DNA of 64,000 nucleotides from Okibacterium fritillariae (GCF_900167575.1 NZ_FUZP01000001.1:682001-746000), one strand, 5' to 3'. Positions 8,692 through 17,362 are shown, numbered from the stretch's first letter. A program made the numbers and translations. Notes: generated by a model not told the origin, from the letters alone.

Positions 8692-8853
8692 GGGTCGGCT
8701 CCCTTTCTCCGTGCCGCACGGCCGCGGGGGATGCGGGGCGTGCGGTTCGTCTGCAGAGGCGGTGGCCTGTGCCTACCCATGATGCCCTGTCCGGCTGGAA
8801 ACACGAGGAAACATAGCCGTTTCGGCGCCGCAACGTGGAAAACTGGGAGGCAG

Positions 8854-8865
8854 TGATGCGCATCA
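8854..8865. promoter_or_regulatory. 12-bp palindrome in the corA/MetE-like intergenic region
   Basis: TGATGCGCATCA is a perfect palindrome 67 bases before the MetE-like start. It could be a dimeric regulator site; nothing else supports this. Confidence 0.25.
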
Positions 8866-8932
8866 TGCGAAGCCTCGCGCGCGGTCGGCGGCAACCAGCC
8901 CCGGCATTCGAACGACGATCGAGGAGGCCACC

Positions 8933-10162
8933 GTGCCCTTGCTGAACGACGATTTCATCCAGACCAGCCACGCGGGTTCGTTGCCGCGCACGCCCGAGCT
9001 GATCGCGGCGAACGAGGCGCGCACATTCGCCGACGACGGGTTCACGCTTCTGTCGACGCCCGAGTTCGAGCAGCAGCTCGCGGGCGCGGTCGACGACGTG
9101 GTGGCGCGCCAGGCGGCCGCGGGCATCAGCCAACCCAACGACGGCGAGTTCGGCAAGGCCATGACGAGCGCGGTCGACTACGGCGCCTGGTGGTCCTACT
9201 CGTTCCAGCGGGTGGCGGGCCTGACCCTCACCGATGAGAACATCTTCAGCCAGCAGCCCGTGCGCTCCTCCCCGGGCGACGTGCGGCTCACGTCCTTCCC
9301 CGACCGCCGCGACTGGGTGCGCTTCCATGACGCCTACACCGACCCGACATCCGGCATCTCGACCGGTTCGGGTGCCACCGCTTTCCCCTCGACCACGGGC
9401 CCGCTCCGCTATGTCGGCCAGCAGCAGGTCGCGTCGGATGCCTCGAACCTCCGTCGCGCGCTCGACGCGGCGGGCATCACCGACGGTTTCCTGACGGCCC
9501 TCTCGCCCGGCAGCGGCGCCCGTGTCGCGAACCACCACTACGCCACCGACGAGGAGCACGTGTGGGCGTGGGCGGAGGTGCTGCGCGAGGAGTACCGCGC
9601 CATCATCGATGCGGGCCTAATCCTGCAGATCGACGACCCCTCGATCGCCGAGAACTGGGACCAGATCAGCCCCGAGCCATCGGTCGAGGATTACCGCGCG
9701 TTCACCCGCATCCGGGTCGAGGCGCTGAACCACGCCATCCGGGGACTGCCCGAGGATCGCATCCGCTTCCACCTGTGTTGGGGCAGCTGGCATGGCCCGC
9801 ACACGACGGACATCGAGCTGAAGCACATCGTCGATCTCATGCTCGACATCAACGCGGGTGGCTATTCGTTCGAGGCGGGCAACGTGCGGCACGAGCACGA
9901 GTGGACCGTGTGGGGCGATGTGGCGGTGCCCGACGGCAAGGTGCTCATTCCGGGCGTCGTGAGCCACGCGACGAATGTGGTGGAACACCCCGACCTGGTG
10001 GCGCAGCGCATCGGGCGTTTCGCGCAGGCGGTCGGGCGCGAACGGGTCATTGCGTCGACCGACTGCGGGCTGGGTGGGCGCATCCATCCGCAGATCGCGT
10101 GGGCGAAACTCGAGACGCTCTCGGAAGGCGCGCGTCGGGCCACGCAGCAGCTCTGGGGCTGA
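8933..10162 (+). CDS. MetE C-terminal-domain-like (UROD/MetE superfamily) methyltransferase
   Basis: A 409-residue protein matching the catalytic half of cobalamin-independent methionine synthase and lacking the N-terminal half of true MetE (about 750 residues). The zinc-site elements look present: FHLCWGSWHG (His/Cys pair), a Glu-rich SFEAGNVRHEHEW segment and STDCGLG with the second Cys. Such stand-alone proteins may transfer methyl groups to homocysteine from a different donor or act on other thiols; the reaction cannot be assigned. The GTG start is preceded by GAGGAGG. It is probably monocistronic and is convergent with the VIT1 gene. Confidence 0.8.
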   Translation: MPLLNDDFIQTSHAGSLPRTPELIAANEARTFADDGFTLLSTPEFEQQLAGAVDDVVARQAAAGISQPNDGEFGKAMTSAVDYGAWWSYSFQRVAGLTLTDENIFSQQPVRSSPGDVRLTSFPDRRDWVRFHDAYTDPTSGISTGSGATAFPSTTGPLRYVGQQQVASDASNLRRALDAAGITDGFLTALSPGSGARVANHHYATDEEHVWAWAEVLREEYRAIIDAGLILQIDDPSIAENWDQISPEPSVEDYRAFTRIRVEALNHAIRGLPEDRIRFHLCWGSWHGPHTTDIELKHIVDLMLDINAGGYSFEAGNVRHEHEWTVWGDVAVPDGKVLIPGVVSHATNVVEHPDLVAQRIGRFAQAVGRERVIASTDCGLGGRIHPQIAWAKLETLSEGARRATQQLWG

Positions 10163-10259
10163 GGCGCCGCGGCCGGCGTGCGAGCCGCAGGCTGCCTGTA
10201 CGCCGGCCACCACAACCTTCGCGCGCGGCCTGGATGGTGTCGGTCTGTTCGCGCCCGAG

Positions 10260-11378
10260 CTAGGCGACCGACGTGCCGAACAGGAGGCCGAGGAGGTACG
10301 TCGCGAGGGCCGCTCCGTAGCCGATCGCCAGTTGACGGAGCGCGCGTTTCATGGGCGACGCCCCCGACAACACGCCTACGGTCGCGCCCGTGACCAGTAG
10401 GGCCAGCCCGACGAGCACGGCGGCGACGGCGAGTGCGGGCAGGCCGCCCATGCCGAAGAGGTAGGGGATGATCGGGATGATCGCGCCCGAGGCGAAGAAC
10501 AGGAAGCTCGAGATCGCGGCACCCCAGGCCGATCCGATGGCCTCGTGTTCATCGCGGGCTTCGTCGGGGACGGTCGAGGCCGACACGTGTGGATCGTCGC
10601 CGTGCGCGCAGTCGGTGCCCGAAATCATCTCGCGGGCGTGCTCCTCGGCGGCGCGCTGTTCCATGCCCCGGGCCCGATAGACGAGCGCCAGTTCGTTGGC
10701 GTCGACGTCGAGGTGCGGAACGACCGTGCGCGCCTCCGGGTCGGGGGTGGATGCCGACAACAGCTCGCGTTGCGACGACACCGACACATATTCGCCCGCG
10801 CCCATCGACAGGGCCCCGGCGAGCAGCCCGGCCACGCCCGACGCGAGCACCAGGGGAGTGGACACACCCGTCGCGCTGATGCCCACCACGAGCGCCATGT
10901 TCGAGACGAGCCCGTCGTTGGCGCCGAACACTGCTGCGCGGAACGTGCCCGACAGCTGACTGCGGCCCCGAGCCGCCAGGCCCCGCACGACCTCACCGTG
11001 GATGCGTTCATCCGCCGCCATGGCCACGGTCGCATCGGTGTCGTCGGCATAGGGTGAGCGACCCTCGGCGCGCTGCACGAGCGCGAGCACGAAGATCGAG
11101 CCGAAACGCCGCGCGAGCGTGCCCAGGATGCGCGTGCGCAGGTCGGTGCGTGCGGGTTTGCCCTCGCGGTCGCCGAGCAATTCGAGCCAGTGTGCCTCGT
11201 GTCGCCCCTCGGCGTCGGCCAGGGCCAGCAGGATGTCGCGCTCCTGCCCGTCTCGACGTTCGGCGAGGTCGCGATAGGTGGCCGCCTCGGCCCGCTCGTC
11301 GGCGAGGTATCGTCGCCATCGGCGCAGGTCGGCTGGGCTGGGGGAGTGCGCCTCGGGTGGCACAACGGAGTCGTTCAC
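10260..11378 (-). CDS. ferritin-like/VIT1 (CCC1) fusion, iron or manganese transporter
   Basis: A 372-residue two-domain protein. Residues 1-140 form a ferritin-like helical bundle with Glu/His pairs (ERAEAATYRDLAE, ADAEGRHEAHWLELLG, AADERIHGEVVRGL) suitable for a di-iron site. Residues 150-372 form the VIT1/CCC1 domain, starting with FGANDGLVSNMALVVG and continuing with ALSMGAGEYVSVSSQREL, then hydrophobic helices. VIT1 proteins export or sequester Fe2+/Mn2+; the fused bundle presumably captures or oxidises iron for delivery. The GTG start lies six bases after TAAACT. The ferritin-fused architecture is a known bacterial variant (MbfA-like). Confidence 0.87.
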   Translation of the reverse strand: MNDSVVPPEAHSPSPADLRRWRRYLADERAEAATYRDLAERRDGQERDILLALADAEGRHEAHWLELLGDREGKPARTDLRTRILGTLARRFGSIFVLALVQRAEGRSPYADDTDATVAMAADERIHGEVVRGLAARGRSQLSGTFRAAVFGANDGLVSNMALVVGISATGVSTPLVLASGVAGLLAGALSMGAGEYVSVSSQRELLSASTPDPEARTVVPHLDVDANELALVYRARGMEQRAAEEHAREMISGTDCAHGDDPHVSASTVPDEARDEHEAIGSAWGAAISSFLFFASGAIIPIIPYLFGMGGLPALAVAAVLVGLALLVTGATVGVLSGASPMKRALRQLAIGYGAALATYLLGLLFGTSVA

Positions 11379-11384
11379 CCCGCG

Positions 11385-11390
11385 AGTTTA
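11385..11390 (-). promoter_or_regulatory. -10 hexamer TAAACT, leaderless promoter of the VIT1 fusion gene
   Basis: TAAACT on the minus strand is six bases from the GTG start. Confidence 0.55.
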
Positions 11391-11486
11391 CGGCGATTGT
11401 CGACCGTATACCGCGGAATGCATACTGTTCGTACGCACGAATTTCGCTGTTCCCGTCCCCGGTGAAACCTGCTCGCCCGGCCTCGA

Positions 11487-11516
11487 TTGGCGCCGCCCGC
11501 CAGCTTCGTGTAGGCT
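11487..11516 (+). promoter_or_regulatory. promoter of tRNA-Arg(ACG)
   Basis: TTGGCG (11487-11492) and TAGGCT (11511-11516) are separated by 18 bases and lie 44 bases upstream of the tRNA. Confidence 0.5.
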
Positions 11517-11560
11517 CATCTTCGGCCTTGAAGAGCACAAACTCCGAGAGAACAAGCCAT

Positions 11561-11633
11561 GCGCCCGTAGCTCAACGGATAGAGCATCTGACTACGGATC
11601 AGAAGGTTGGGGGTTCGAATCCCTCCGGGCGCA
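11561..11633 (+). tRNA. tRNA-Arg (anticodon ACG)
   Basis: The acceptor stem GCGCCCG/CGGGCGC pairs. The anticodon stem CTGA/TCAG holds ctacgga, giving ACG (read as ICG after TadA deamination of A34). The T-arm contains GGTTCGAATCC, and the total length of 73 bases is normal. The tadA gene for the deaminase lies at 24507. Confidence 0.97.
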
Positions 11634-11665
11634 CAGGATTCACATCCGCAGTTCTGGTTGAGACA

Positions 11666-11703
11666 GATCGAAACGGCTCGCTTCGGCGGGCCGCTTTCGT
11701 TTA
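11666..11703 (+). terminator. possible terminator downstream of tRNA-Arg
   Basis: An imperfect GC-rich stem around a TTCG tetraloop (GGCTCGC-ttcg-GCGGGCC) is followed by CTTTCGTTT. The remaining bases up to the LysR stop at 11851 hold no gene I can support. Confidence 0.4.
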
Positions 11704-11850
11704 ACGTGGCCGGCCGAATCTGTGGCTGAGAGTGCGTCCGCTTTTGCCTCCCTCTGCGGTGACGGTTCCATCCGCGCTTCTGCCGTCGGAGTGACCGGGG
11801 TCTCCGCCGCCGGAACCTGCCGCTGCCCGCGCGCTCAGCCACTCGCTCTC

Positions 11851-12762
11851 TCAGTCGCCGCTCCCGAGGACATCCAGTTCGCCGGCCGCCCGCACCAGTT
11901 CGGTCACGACGGCCCGCGTCCCGGCCCCGGGCTCGCGCCGCGTCGACCGATGCCGGATGGTCAGGTGCCTGCTGCCGAGCCCGGGCAGGTCGATGACATC
12001 CAACCCCTCGGGAACCCCGAGCCGCACGGTCAGCGCGGGCAGCAGCGTCACGCCGAGCCCGCCCTGCACGAGCGCGAGCGCCGCCTGGAAGTCTTCGTAA
12101 CGATGCACGACCGGGGGAGTGATGCCGAGCGCGGCCTTCGCGCGTTCGACGGGCAGCTCGGATGCCCCACCGGGCGCCACCCCGAGCCAGGGCAGTTTCT
12201 CGAGCCCCGCGCCGCTCAGGTCGAACGTCGAGCCCCGGGGAACGACCAGGCGCCACGGTTCGTCGAGCAGCGGCACGTCGGCGGTGTGCGCGGGCGTGTG
12301 TCCGGTGTCGGCCAGGTCGCGGTCGACGATGATGAGATCGGCCTCGCCGGTGCGCAGCATTCGAGGGAGCCTCGCGCTCGTAGCATCCGCGATGCTGAGC
12401 TCGAGGCCGGGCAGCGCCTCGTGCAGGTGGTCGAGAATGGGCACGAGGAAGCCCGAGACGACCGTTTGGAACGCCCCGATGACCACGCGCCCGGTCACGC
12501 CGTGCTGGGCCTCAGAGAGCCTGCTGCGGGCGTCAGCCAGTTCGCGTTCGATGTTCTCGGCGGCCTCGACCAGGATGCGGCCGGCCGGCGTCAGGCCAAC
12601 GCCCCGCGGTCCGCGTTCCAGGAGCTCGACGCCCTCCTCCTTCTCGAGCCGGCTCACCTGTTGCGACACGGCGGATGCGGTCAGATGCAACGAATCGGCG
12701 GCCGCCAAGATGCTCCCGTAGCGGGCGACAGCGAGCAAAAACGAGAGGCGTTTCGGGTCCAT
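11851..12762 (-). CDS. LysR-family transcriptional regulator
   Basis: A 303-residue LysR protein. Residues 1-60 form the winged HTH (RLSFLLAVARYGSILAAAD, then ASAVSQQVSRLEKEEG), followed by the linker helix and a two-lobed periplasmic-binding-like effector domain (about residues 88-295). The ATG at 12762 gives the canonical MDPKRLSF start. It is divergent from a small CBU_0592-type membrane protein, and an inverted repeat (TAAGC-AAAT / ATTTGTGCTTA) lies between the two starts. It probably controls that gene and itself in response to an unidentified small molecule. Confidence 0.9.
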   Translation of the reverse strand: MDPKRLSFLLAVARYGSILAAADSLHLTASAVSQQVSRLEKEEGVELLERGPRGVGLTPAGRILVEAAENIERELADARSRLSEAQHGVTGRVVIGAFQTVVSGFLVPILDHLHEALPGLELSIADATSARLPRMLRTGEADLIIVDRDLADTGHTPAHTADVPLLDEPWRLVVPRGSTFDLSGAGLEKLPWLGVAPGGASELPVERAKAALGITPPVVHRYEDFQAALALVQGGLGVTLLPALTVRLGVPEGLDVIDLPGLGSRHLTIRHRSTRREPGAGTRAVVTELVRAAGELDVLGSGD

Positions 12763-12770
12763 ATCCACAG

Positions 12771-12815
12771 TAAGCAAATCTAATGCATCGCATCACGATT
12801 CGTTATTTGTGCTTA
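12771..12815. promoter_or_regulatory. candidate LysR operator
   Basis: TAAGCAAAT (12771-12779) and ATTTGTGCTTA (12805-12815) form an interrupted inverted repeat of the related sequence TAAGC-AAAT. The stretch is AT-rich against a GC-rich background and lies between the LysR gene and the divergent membrane protein gene. Confidence 0.5.
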
Positions 12816-12857
12816 GGCATCGAGTGACGGATGATTGCCTCATACCCCTTCATACCT

Positions 12858-12873
12858 CACCGCTGACGCGGTG
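12858..12873 (+). other. short hairpin in the leader of the CBU_0592-type gene
   Basis: CACCGC-tgac-GCGGTG is a perfect 6-bp stem, 30 bases before the likely GTG start. It may shape the 5' leader or be chance. Confidence 0.25.
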
Positions 12874-12902
12874 ATCGTCGTTCCCGAAAGTTGCACCCGC
12901 AC

Positions 12903-13394
12903 GTGGATTCCTCGCTCCTCCTCACCCTCGCCGGCTGGCTCGGCGCACTCGGCACCGTCACGGCCTATGCCCTCCTGACGTTCGGCAAACTGACCTCCAC
13001 GTCGGCCCTCTTCCAGTCCCTCAACATCGCGGGCGCAGCGCTGCTCTGCGTCAGCGCGACGGTCAGCCAAGCCTGGCCCTCCGCCGCCGTCAACGCCGTG
13101 TGGATCGTCATCGGGCTGCAGGCCATCGTGCCGCTCGTCAAGCGCCTGACGCGCCGCAACTCCGCCGCTGTCGCCGGTGCCGCTACCGCCGGTGCCGCTA
13201 CCGCCGGTGCCGCTACCGCCCGCACCGTCGCCGCCGGTGTCGCTACCGCCGACACCACCTACGATGCCCACGCCTGGGACGACTACACGGCCACCGAGCG
13301 CGAACTCGCCCGCACCGAGATGCCGCCCACGCTCGTTCTCCCGGTCATCCGCGACAGCGGCTACGTGCTCGACGAGCGTTACGCGGCGGCGTAG
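12903..13394 (+). CDS. CBU_0592-type small membrane protein with Ala/Gly repeat tail
   Basis: A 163-residue protein. Residues 1-80 hold three hydrophobic helices with GWLGALGTVTAYALLTFGKL and SQAWPSAAVNAVWIVIG, resembling the CBU_0592 family of unknown function. The middle (about residues 87-115) is a low-complexity AGAAT repeat encoded by three tandem 15-bp copies at about 13175-13220, and it differs in character from the rest. I prefer the GTG at 12903 because it gives the family-like MDSSLLL start; a TTG at 12891 would add four residues. It faces the LysR gene and is probably its target. Role unknown. Confidence 0.65.
   Translation: MDSSLLLTLAGWLGALGTVTAYALLTFGKLTSTSALFQSLNIAGAALLCVSATVSQAWPSAAVNAVWIVIGLQAIVPLVKRLTRRNSAAVAGAATAGAATAGAATARTVAAGVATADTTYDAHAWDDYTATERELARTEMPPTLVLPVIRDSGYVLDERYAAA
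13175..13222. repeat. 15-bp in-frame tandem repeat
   Basis: GCCGGTGCCGCTACC is repeated about three times and encodes AGAAT units. Length change here would keep the frame. Confidence 0.7.
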
Positions 13395-13444
13395 CCCTCA
13401 GCCACGATTCGCGCCACCCCACCCGATCGGTCACGCGCGAAGCG

Positions 13445-13450
13445 TAGGGT
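13445..13450 (+). promoter_or_regulatory. -10 hexamer TAGGGT before the aldo/keto reductase
   Basis: The hexamer ends seven bases before the ATG at 13458, consistent with a leaderless message. Confidence 0.5.
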
Positions 13451-13457
13451 GGGGCGC

Positions 13458-14516
13458 ATGTCAGAGCAGACCAGCACAAAATCCGCCACCCAACCCACCA
13501 CAAACCTCGGCCGCACGGGCGTCGAGGTCAGCCGCCTGTGCCTCGGCACCATGATGTTCGGTGACTGGGGCAACAAAGACCATGATGACTCCATCCGGGT
13601 CATCCACCGCGCGATCGACGCGGGCATCAACTTCATCGACACCGCCGACATCTACGCCTACGGCGAGTCCGAGGAGATCGTCGGCAAGGCGCTCGCCCAG
13701 TCCGGCAAACGCGACGACATCGTCCTAGCAACCAAGTTCTTCAACGGCATGAAGCAGCAACCCAACTACCGCGGGGGATCACGTCGCTGGGTCATCCGCG
13801 CCGTCGAGGACTCGTTGCAGCGACTCGGCACTGACTACATCGACCTCTACCAGATGCACCGCCCCGACGAGCACACCGATATCGAGGAGACCCTCGGGGC
13901 GCTCGACGACCTCGTCCGCCAGGGCAAGATCCGGTACATCGGCTCGTCCACCTTCCAGCCGTCGCAGGTCGTCGAGGCGCAGTGGGCCGCCCGCCACAAC
14001 CACACCGCGCGTTTCGTCACCGAGCAGCCGCCCTATTCGCTGCTCACGCGCGGCATCGAGGCCGACCTGCTGCCGACCACCCACCGGCACGGCATGGGCA
14101 CGCTCGTCTGGAGCCCCCTCGCGGGCGGATGGCTGAGCGGCAAGTTCCGCGCCGGTCGCGACCTGCCCACCACCCACCGCAGCGACCGCGATCCCAACCG
14201 CTACGACCTCAGCAACCCGGCCATCGCGGCCAAGTTCGAGGCGGCCGACAAGTTCGGGGCCCTCGCCGACGACCTCGGCATCCCGCTCGTGCACCTGGCG
14301 CTCGCGTTCGTGCTGCGCCACCCGGGCGTGACGAGCGCCATCATCGGCCCGCGCACGCTCGAGCAGCTCGAGTCACAACTGGATGCGGCATCCGTCGAAC
14401 TCGATGATGCCACTCTCGATCGCATCGACGAGATCGTCGCCCCCGGCACCAACGTCAACCCCGAGGATGCGGGCTTCAGCAACTACTGGCTCGACGCCGC
14501 GCGTCGCCGCCGCTGA
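13458..14516 (+). CDS. aldo/keto reductase
   Basis: A 352-residue NADPH-dependent oxidoreductase of the TIM-barrel AKR superfamily. It starts with the signature LGRTGVEVSRLCLGTMMFG. The catalytic tetrad can be placed as Asp in FIDTADIYAYG, Tyr in the same block, Lys in VLATKFF and His in LYQMHRPDEHTD. The C-terminal cofactor-binding IIGPRTLEQLESQL is present. Such enzymes reduce aldehydes and ketones to alcohols; the substrate is unknown. It is monocistronic and ends at a strong bidirectional terminator shared with the M23 peptidase gene. Confidence 0.93.
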   Translation: MSEQTSTKSATQPTTNLGRTGVEVSRLCLGTMMFGDWGNKDHDDSIRVIHRAIDAGINFIDTADIYAYGESEEIVGKALAQSGKRDDIVLATKFFNGMKQQPNYRGGSRRWVIRAVEDSLQRLGTDYIDLYQMHRPDEHTDIEETLGALDDLVRQGKIRYIGSSTFQPSQVVEAQWAARHNHTARFVTEQPPYSLLTRGIEADLLPTTHRHGMGTLVWSPLAGGWLSGKFRAGRDLPTTHRSDRDPNRYDLSNPAIAAKFEAADKFGALADDLGIPLVHLALAFVLRHPGVTSAIIGPRTLEQLESQLDAASVELDDATLDRIDEIVAPGTNVNPEDAGFSNYWLDAARRRR

Positions 14517-14529
14517 CGCACCCCGCACG

Positions 14530-14567
14530 AAGAAGTCCGGCTCACCTGAGTGAGCCGGACTTCTTTC
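14530..14567. terminator. bidirectional rho-independent terminator
   Basis: A perfect 15-bp stem (AAGAAGTCCGGCTCA / TGAGCCGGACTTCTT) closes a 6-base loop, with T-runs on either strand. It lies between convergent genes. Confidence 0.85.
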
Positions 14568-14594
14568 TGAATCCGAGTGGGTGGTGCGCCGAAC

Positions 14595-16028
14595 CTAGAC
14601 GGTGACGCCCTTGCTGCGCAGGAACACGGCCGGGTCGGTGTGCTCGCCGTTGATCTGCACCTTGAGGTCGAGGTGGCAGCCGCTGACGACGCCCGTGGCA
14701 CCGATGTCGGCGATGTACTGGCCGCCCGTGACCACGTCGCCGACGGCGACCTGGAACGAACCGCTCAGCAGGTGACCGTAGATGGTCTCTTCGGTGTCGT
14801 TGTGCTTGATGATGACGCGGTTGCCGAAAGCGCCGGCGTTGCCGACGAATGTGACGAGGCCGTCGGAGGCCGCCTTGACGGGCGTTCCGCACGCACCGCC
14901 GAAGTCGATGCCCTCGTGGAAGCTGTTCGAGCAGCCGACGCCGTTGCAGATGAGCGAACGCGGGCCGTAGGGCGAGGTGATCGCGCCGGGCGCGGGGCGC
15001 CACCAACCGGTCTCAGAGGGGGCCGTGTAGTCGCTGAGCGCACCACCAGAGGCGAACGCGAAGCCGGCGGCACGCTGAGCCGTCGAGAGGTCGGCCTTCG
15101 AGGTGGCGTCATAGGTGTCGCGAGCGAGGTCGGCCTGGGCAACCGTCTGCGCCACGGTCAAAGACTGTCCGTCGGCGGTGCGCGTGATCGGCTGACCGAT
15201 GGCGTCCACTGTGCCGGTCGCCGTCGGGGCAAGCGCGTAGGCCGGAAGAGCGAACGTGCCGACGAGCCCGGGAATGACGAGTGCCACGGCGAACGTGGAA
15301 CGGGTGGAGCGCAGCCGCTCGCGCAAACCCTTGCGCGTCGAGGTTCCGGGCAGATCGGAGTGACCGCCGGTCGACGCGGGCAGGATGGCGGCGGGGACCG
15401 GCATTGCCGCGCGGTCGGCGCTGTCGAGGCGAGCGGATGCCACGGGCCGCATGTTCTCGGCACCGGGAATCGTGAATGCGGGCCGCGGGCTCTGGCCCGT
15501 TGCGGCGGGGGGTGCATCGACGCGCGACGCGGACGCGGCGACCTGAGCGGCCGCGTGCTGGTCGGAAGAGGTGTGGACCGCGGGAATGGTGATCGTGGAC
15601 GTCGCCGGTGCCGCATCAGACAGCTCGGGAGCGGAGGAAACCTCGACGCTCACCGTGACGGGTTCGCCCTGCTCGGCCGGAACGTCGTCCGAGCCATGCA
15701 CGTCGATCGCGTCAGCCGCGGCGACGATCTCGGCCTGTTCGCGCAGGCGCTGCTCGCGCAACTCTCGCCGCGTGAGCGGGCGCGAGGGTGCACTCTCTTC
15801 GACCACGATGGTCGTCGGTGTGTGCAGGCTCGGAGCATCTGCCGCGGGGAGCTGAGTCGACGACACCGGGGCGCCAGCCGCCGGGGCGGAGGTTGCAGCT
15901 CGTCGGCTGCGACGCGTGGGCAGGGAGTGTGCCGAATCGCTCAGCGAAAATGTGGTCGCTTCGGATGCAGGAGAGTCGCCAAGCTTGCGGTCGGGTCTCG
16001 ACGATTCCGGTGTGGAGCTTGTTGCCAA
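14595..16028 (-). CDS. M23 (LytM-type) metallopeptidase, cell-wall associated
   Basis: A 477-residue protein. The first 230 residues are Ala/Pro/Ser-rich and probably cytoplasmic or disordered, followed by a membrane helix at about 240-262 and an extracytoplasmic part. The C-terminal M23 domain has HEGIDFG (H371, D375) and YGHL (H419). The usual third motif HxH reads CHLDLKV, so the expected zinc-ligand His is Asp at about 454. The domain may bind zinc in an altered way or serve as an activator, as in EnvC/NlpD-type proteins. The TTG start at 16028 is supported by GGAGG eight bases upstream. M23 enzymes cut peptidoglycan cross-bridges. Confidence 0.88.
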   Translation of the reverse strand: MATSSTPESSRPDRKLGDSPASEATTFSLSDSAHSLPTRRSRRAATSAPAAGAPVSSTQLPAADAPSLHTPTTIVVEESAPSRPLTRRELREQRLREQAEIVAAADAIDVHGSDDVPAEQGEPVTVSVEVSSAPELSDAAPATSTITIPAVHTSSDQHAAAQVAASASRVDAPPAATGQSPRPAFTIPGAENMRPVASARLDSADRAAMPVPAAILPASTGGHSDLPGTSTRKGLRERLRSTRSTFAVALVIPGLVGTFALPAYALAPTATGTVDAIGQPITRTADGQSLTVAQTVAQADLARDTYDATSKADLSTAQRAAGFAFASGGALSDYTAPSETGWWRPAPGAITSPYGPRSLICNGVGCSNSFHEGIDFGGACGTPVKAASDGLVTFVGNAGAFGNRVIIKHNDTEETIYGHLLSGSFQVAVGDVVTGGQYIADIGATGVVSGCHLDLKVQINGEHTDPAVFLRSKGVTV

Positions 16029-16112
16029 AGTTGAATCCTCCGGCGCCTCGACGACCCAACGGTCGCCTCATCTGCAGCGCAAATCAGAACGGCACACGGA
16101 ACCAGGGAGATG

Positions 16113-16118
16113 AGTATA
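16113..16118 (-). promoter_or_regulatory. -10 hexamer TATACT upstream of the M23 peptidase gene
   Basis: TATACT on the minus strand lies 85 bases upstream of the TTG start; no clear -35. The rest of 16029-16213 holds nothing I recognise. Confidence 0.4.
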
Positions 16119-16213
16119 GAGGCGCCCCGGCCCGGGCCCGTCGCCATTGTGTGGCAACAGGACATCTCTCAGCCTACGTGAGATTCCTCAAAAAAGCCCG
16201 GGCGTAGGGCGAC

Positions 16214-17362
16214 TTATTTCCGGCCCGACGGCGTGTCGCGGTCCCGACGGTCACCGCGACCGCGTTCAGAGCCCTCGCTGGTGTCTCCATCCGAACCCGG
16301 TGCGGGGTTGCCTTCCGAGAGCCGGAACTCGCGCGCTTTGAGCACGTCCTTGGCCGCGGCGTCGATCGCCTTGTCGATCTGGGCACGGTCGTGGACGGGG
16401 AGTTGGAGGTCGTATTCCGCCTCGATGCCGGCGCGCAGCTCGCGCATCCGCTCGATTTCGGCGTCGACGTGGGCGCCCAGGACGAGGGCGTTGTTCGAGA
16501 TGAACAGCCAGAGCAGGAAGATGATCACGCCACCGAGCGAGCCATAGGTCGCGTCGTAATTGCTGAAGTTCGCGGCATAGAAGAAGAAGCCCACGGTCGC
16601 GAGCGCCCACACGAGGAGTCCGAAGATGGCGCCGGGGCTGACCCAGCGGAACCGCGGCTGAGCCACATTGGGGGTCATATGGTAAAGCACGGCCAGCAGG
16701 AAGATCGCCAGGAACACCGTGACGGGCCACTTGACGATGTTCCAGGTGAGCAGCGCGGCGTCACCCAAGCCGATGAAGTTGCCGATGGCCTCGGCTACCG
16801 GCCCGGACACGATGATGAGCAACGACATGATGACGAGCGTCACGAGCACGATGACCGTGATGAGGAGCATTTTGGGGCGCAGCTTCCAGACCGGTCGCCC
16901 CTCTTTCACGCCGTAGATGCGGTTGAGGCCGCGCGAGAAGGCGCTGACATAACCGGATGCCGACCAGATCGCACCCGCAAGACCGATCACGAGCGCCCAG
17001 CCGGCCCCCGGTGACGAGGTCAGGTTCTCGATGGGCCCGCGCAGCGACTCGGCGGTGTCTTGCGGCAGGGACGAGTTCATGAATGCAATGAGTTGGCCGG
17101 TGACATCCTCGTCGCGCCCGATGAGCGCGAGGATGGACACCATCGCCAGGATGCCGGGGAAGATCGCCAGAACCGTGAAATAGGTGAGGGCGGCACTGAT
17201 GTCGCTGCCCTGGTTCTGCGTGAACTGACGGAAGGCCCGCTTCAGGATGTACCCCCAGTGACGGCCTTTCAGCTTCGCGGGGGAGTCCTTGCCGGTGTCG
17301 CGGGGGGCGTCATCACCCTCGGGAACGTTCTCGGGAGTCGTCTTCTTGGCGGTGTCGGTCAT
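16214..17362 (-). CDS. YihY/BrkB-family inner-membrane protein
   Basis: A 382-residue protein with six predicted membrane helices between about residues 55 and 310. Conserved blocks include SDISAALTYFTVLAIFPG near the start and YGSLGGVIIFLLWLFISN in the last helices. N- and C-termini are charged and probably cytoplasmic; the tail after residue 325 is Asp/Arg/Ser-rich. The family was once mis-called RNase BN and its function remains unknown, with transport suggested. Its start overlaps the stop of the DUF3618 gene by four bases (ATGA), so they form an operon. Confidence 0.9.
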   Translation of the reverse strand: MTDTAKKTTPENVPEGDDAPRDTGKDSPAKLKGRHWGYILKRAFRQFTQNQGSDISAALTYFTVLAIFPGILAMVSILALIGRDEDVTGQLIAFMNSSLPQDTAESLRGPIENLTSSPGAGWALVIGLAGAIWSASGYVSAFSRGLNRIYGVKEGRPVWKLRPKMLLITVIVLVTLVIMSLLIIVSGPVAEAIGNFIGLGDAALLTWNIVKWPVTVFLAIFLLAVLYHMTPNVAQPRFRWVSPGAIFGLLVWALATVGFFFYAANFSNYDATYGSLGGVIIFLLWLFISNNALVLGAHVDAEIERMRELRAGIEAEYDLQLPVHDRAQIDKAIDAAAKDVLKAREFRLSEGNPAPGSDGDTSEGSERGRGDRRDRDTPSGRK

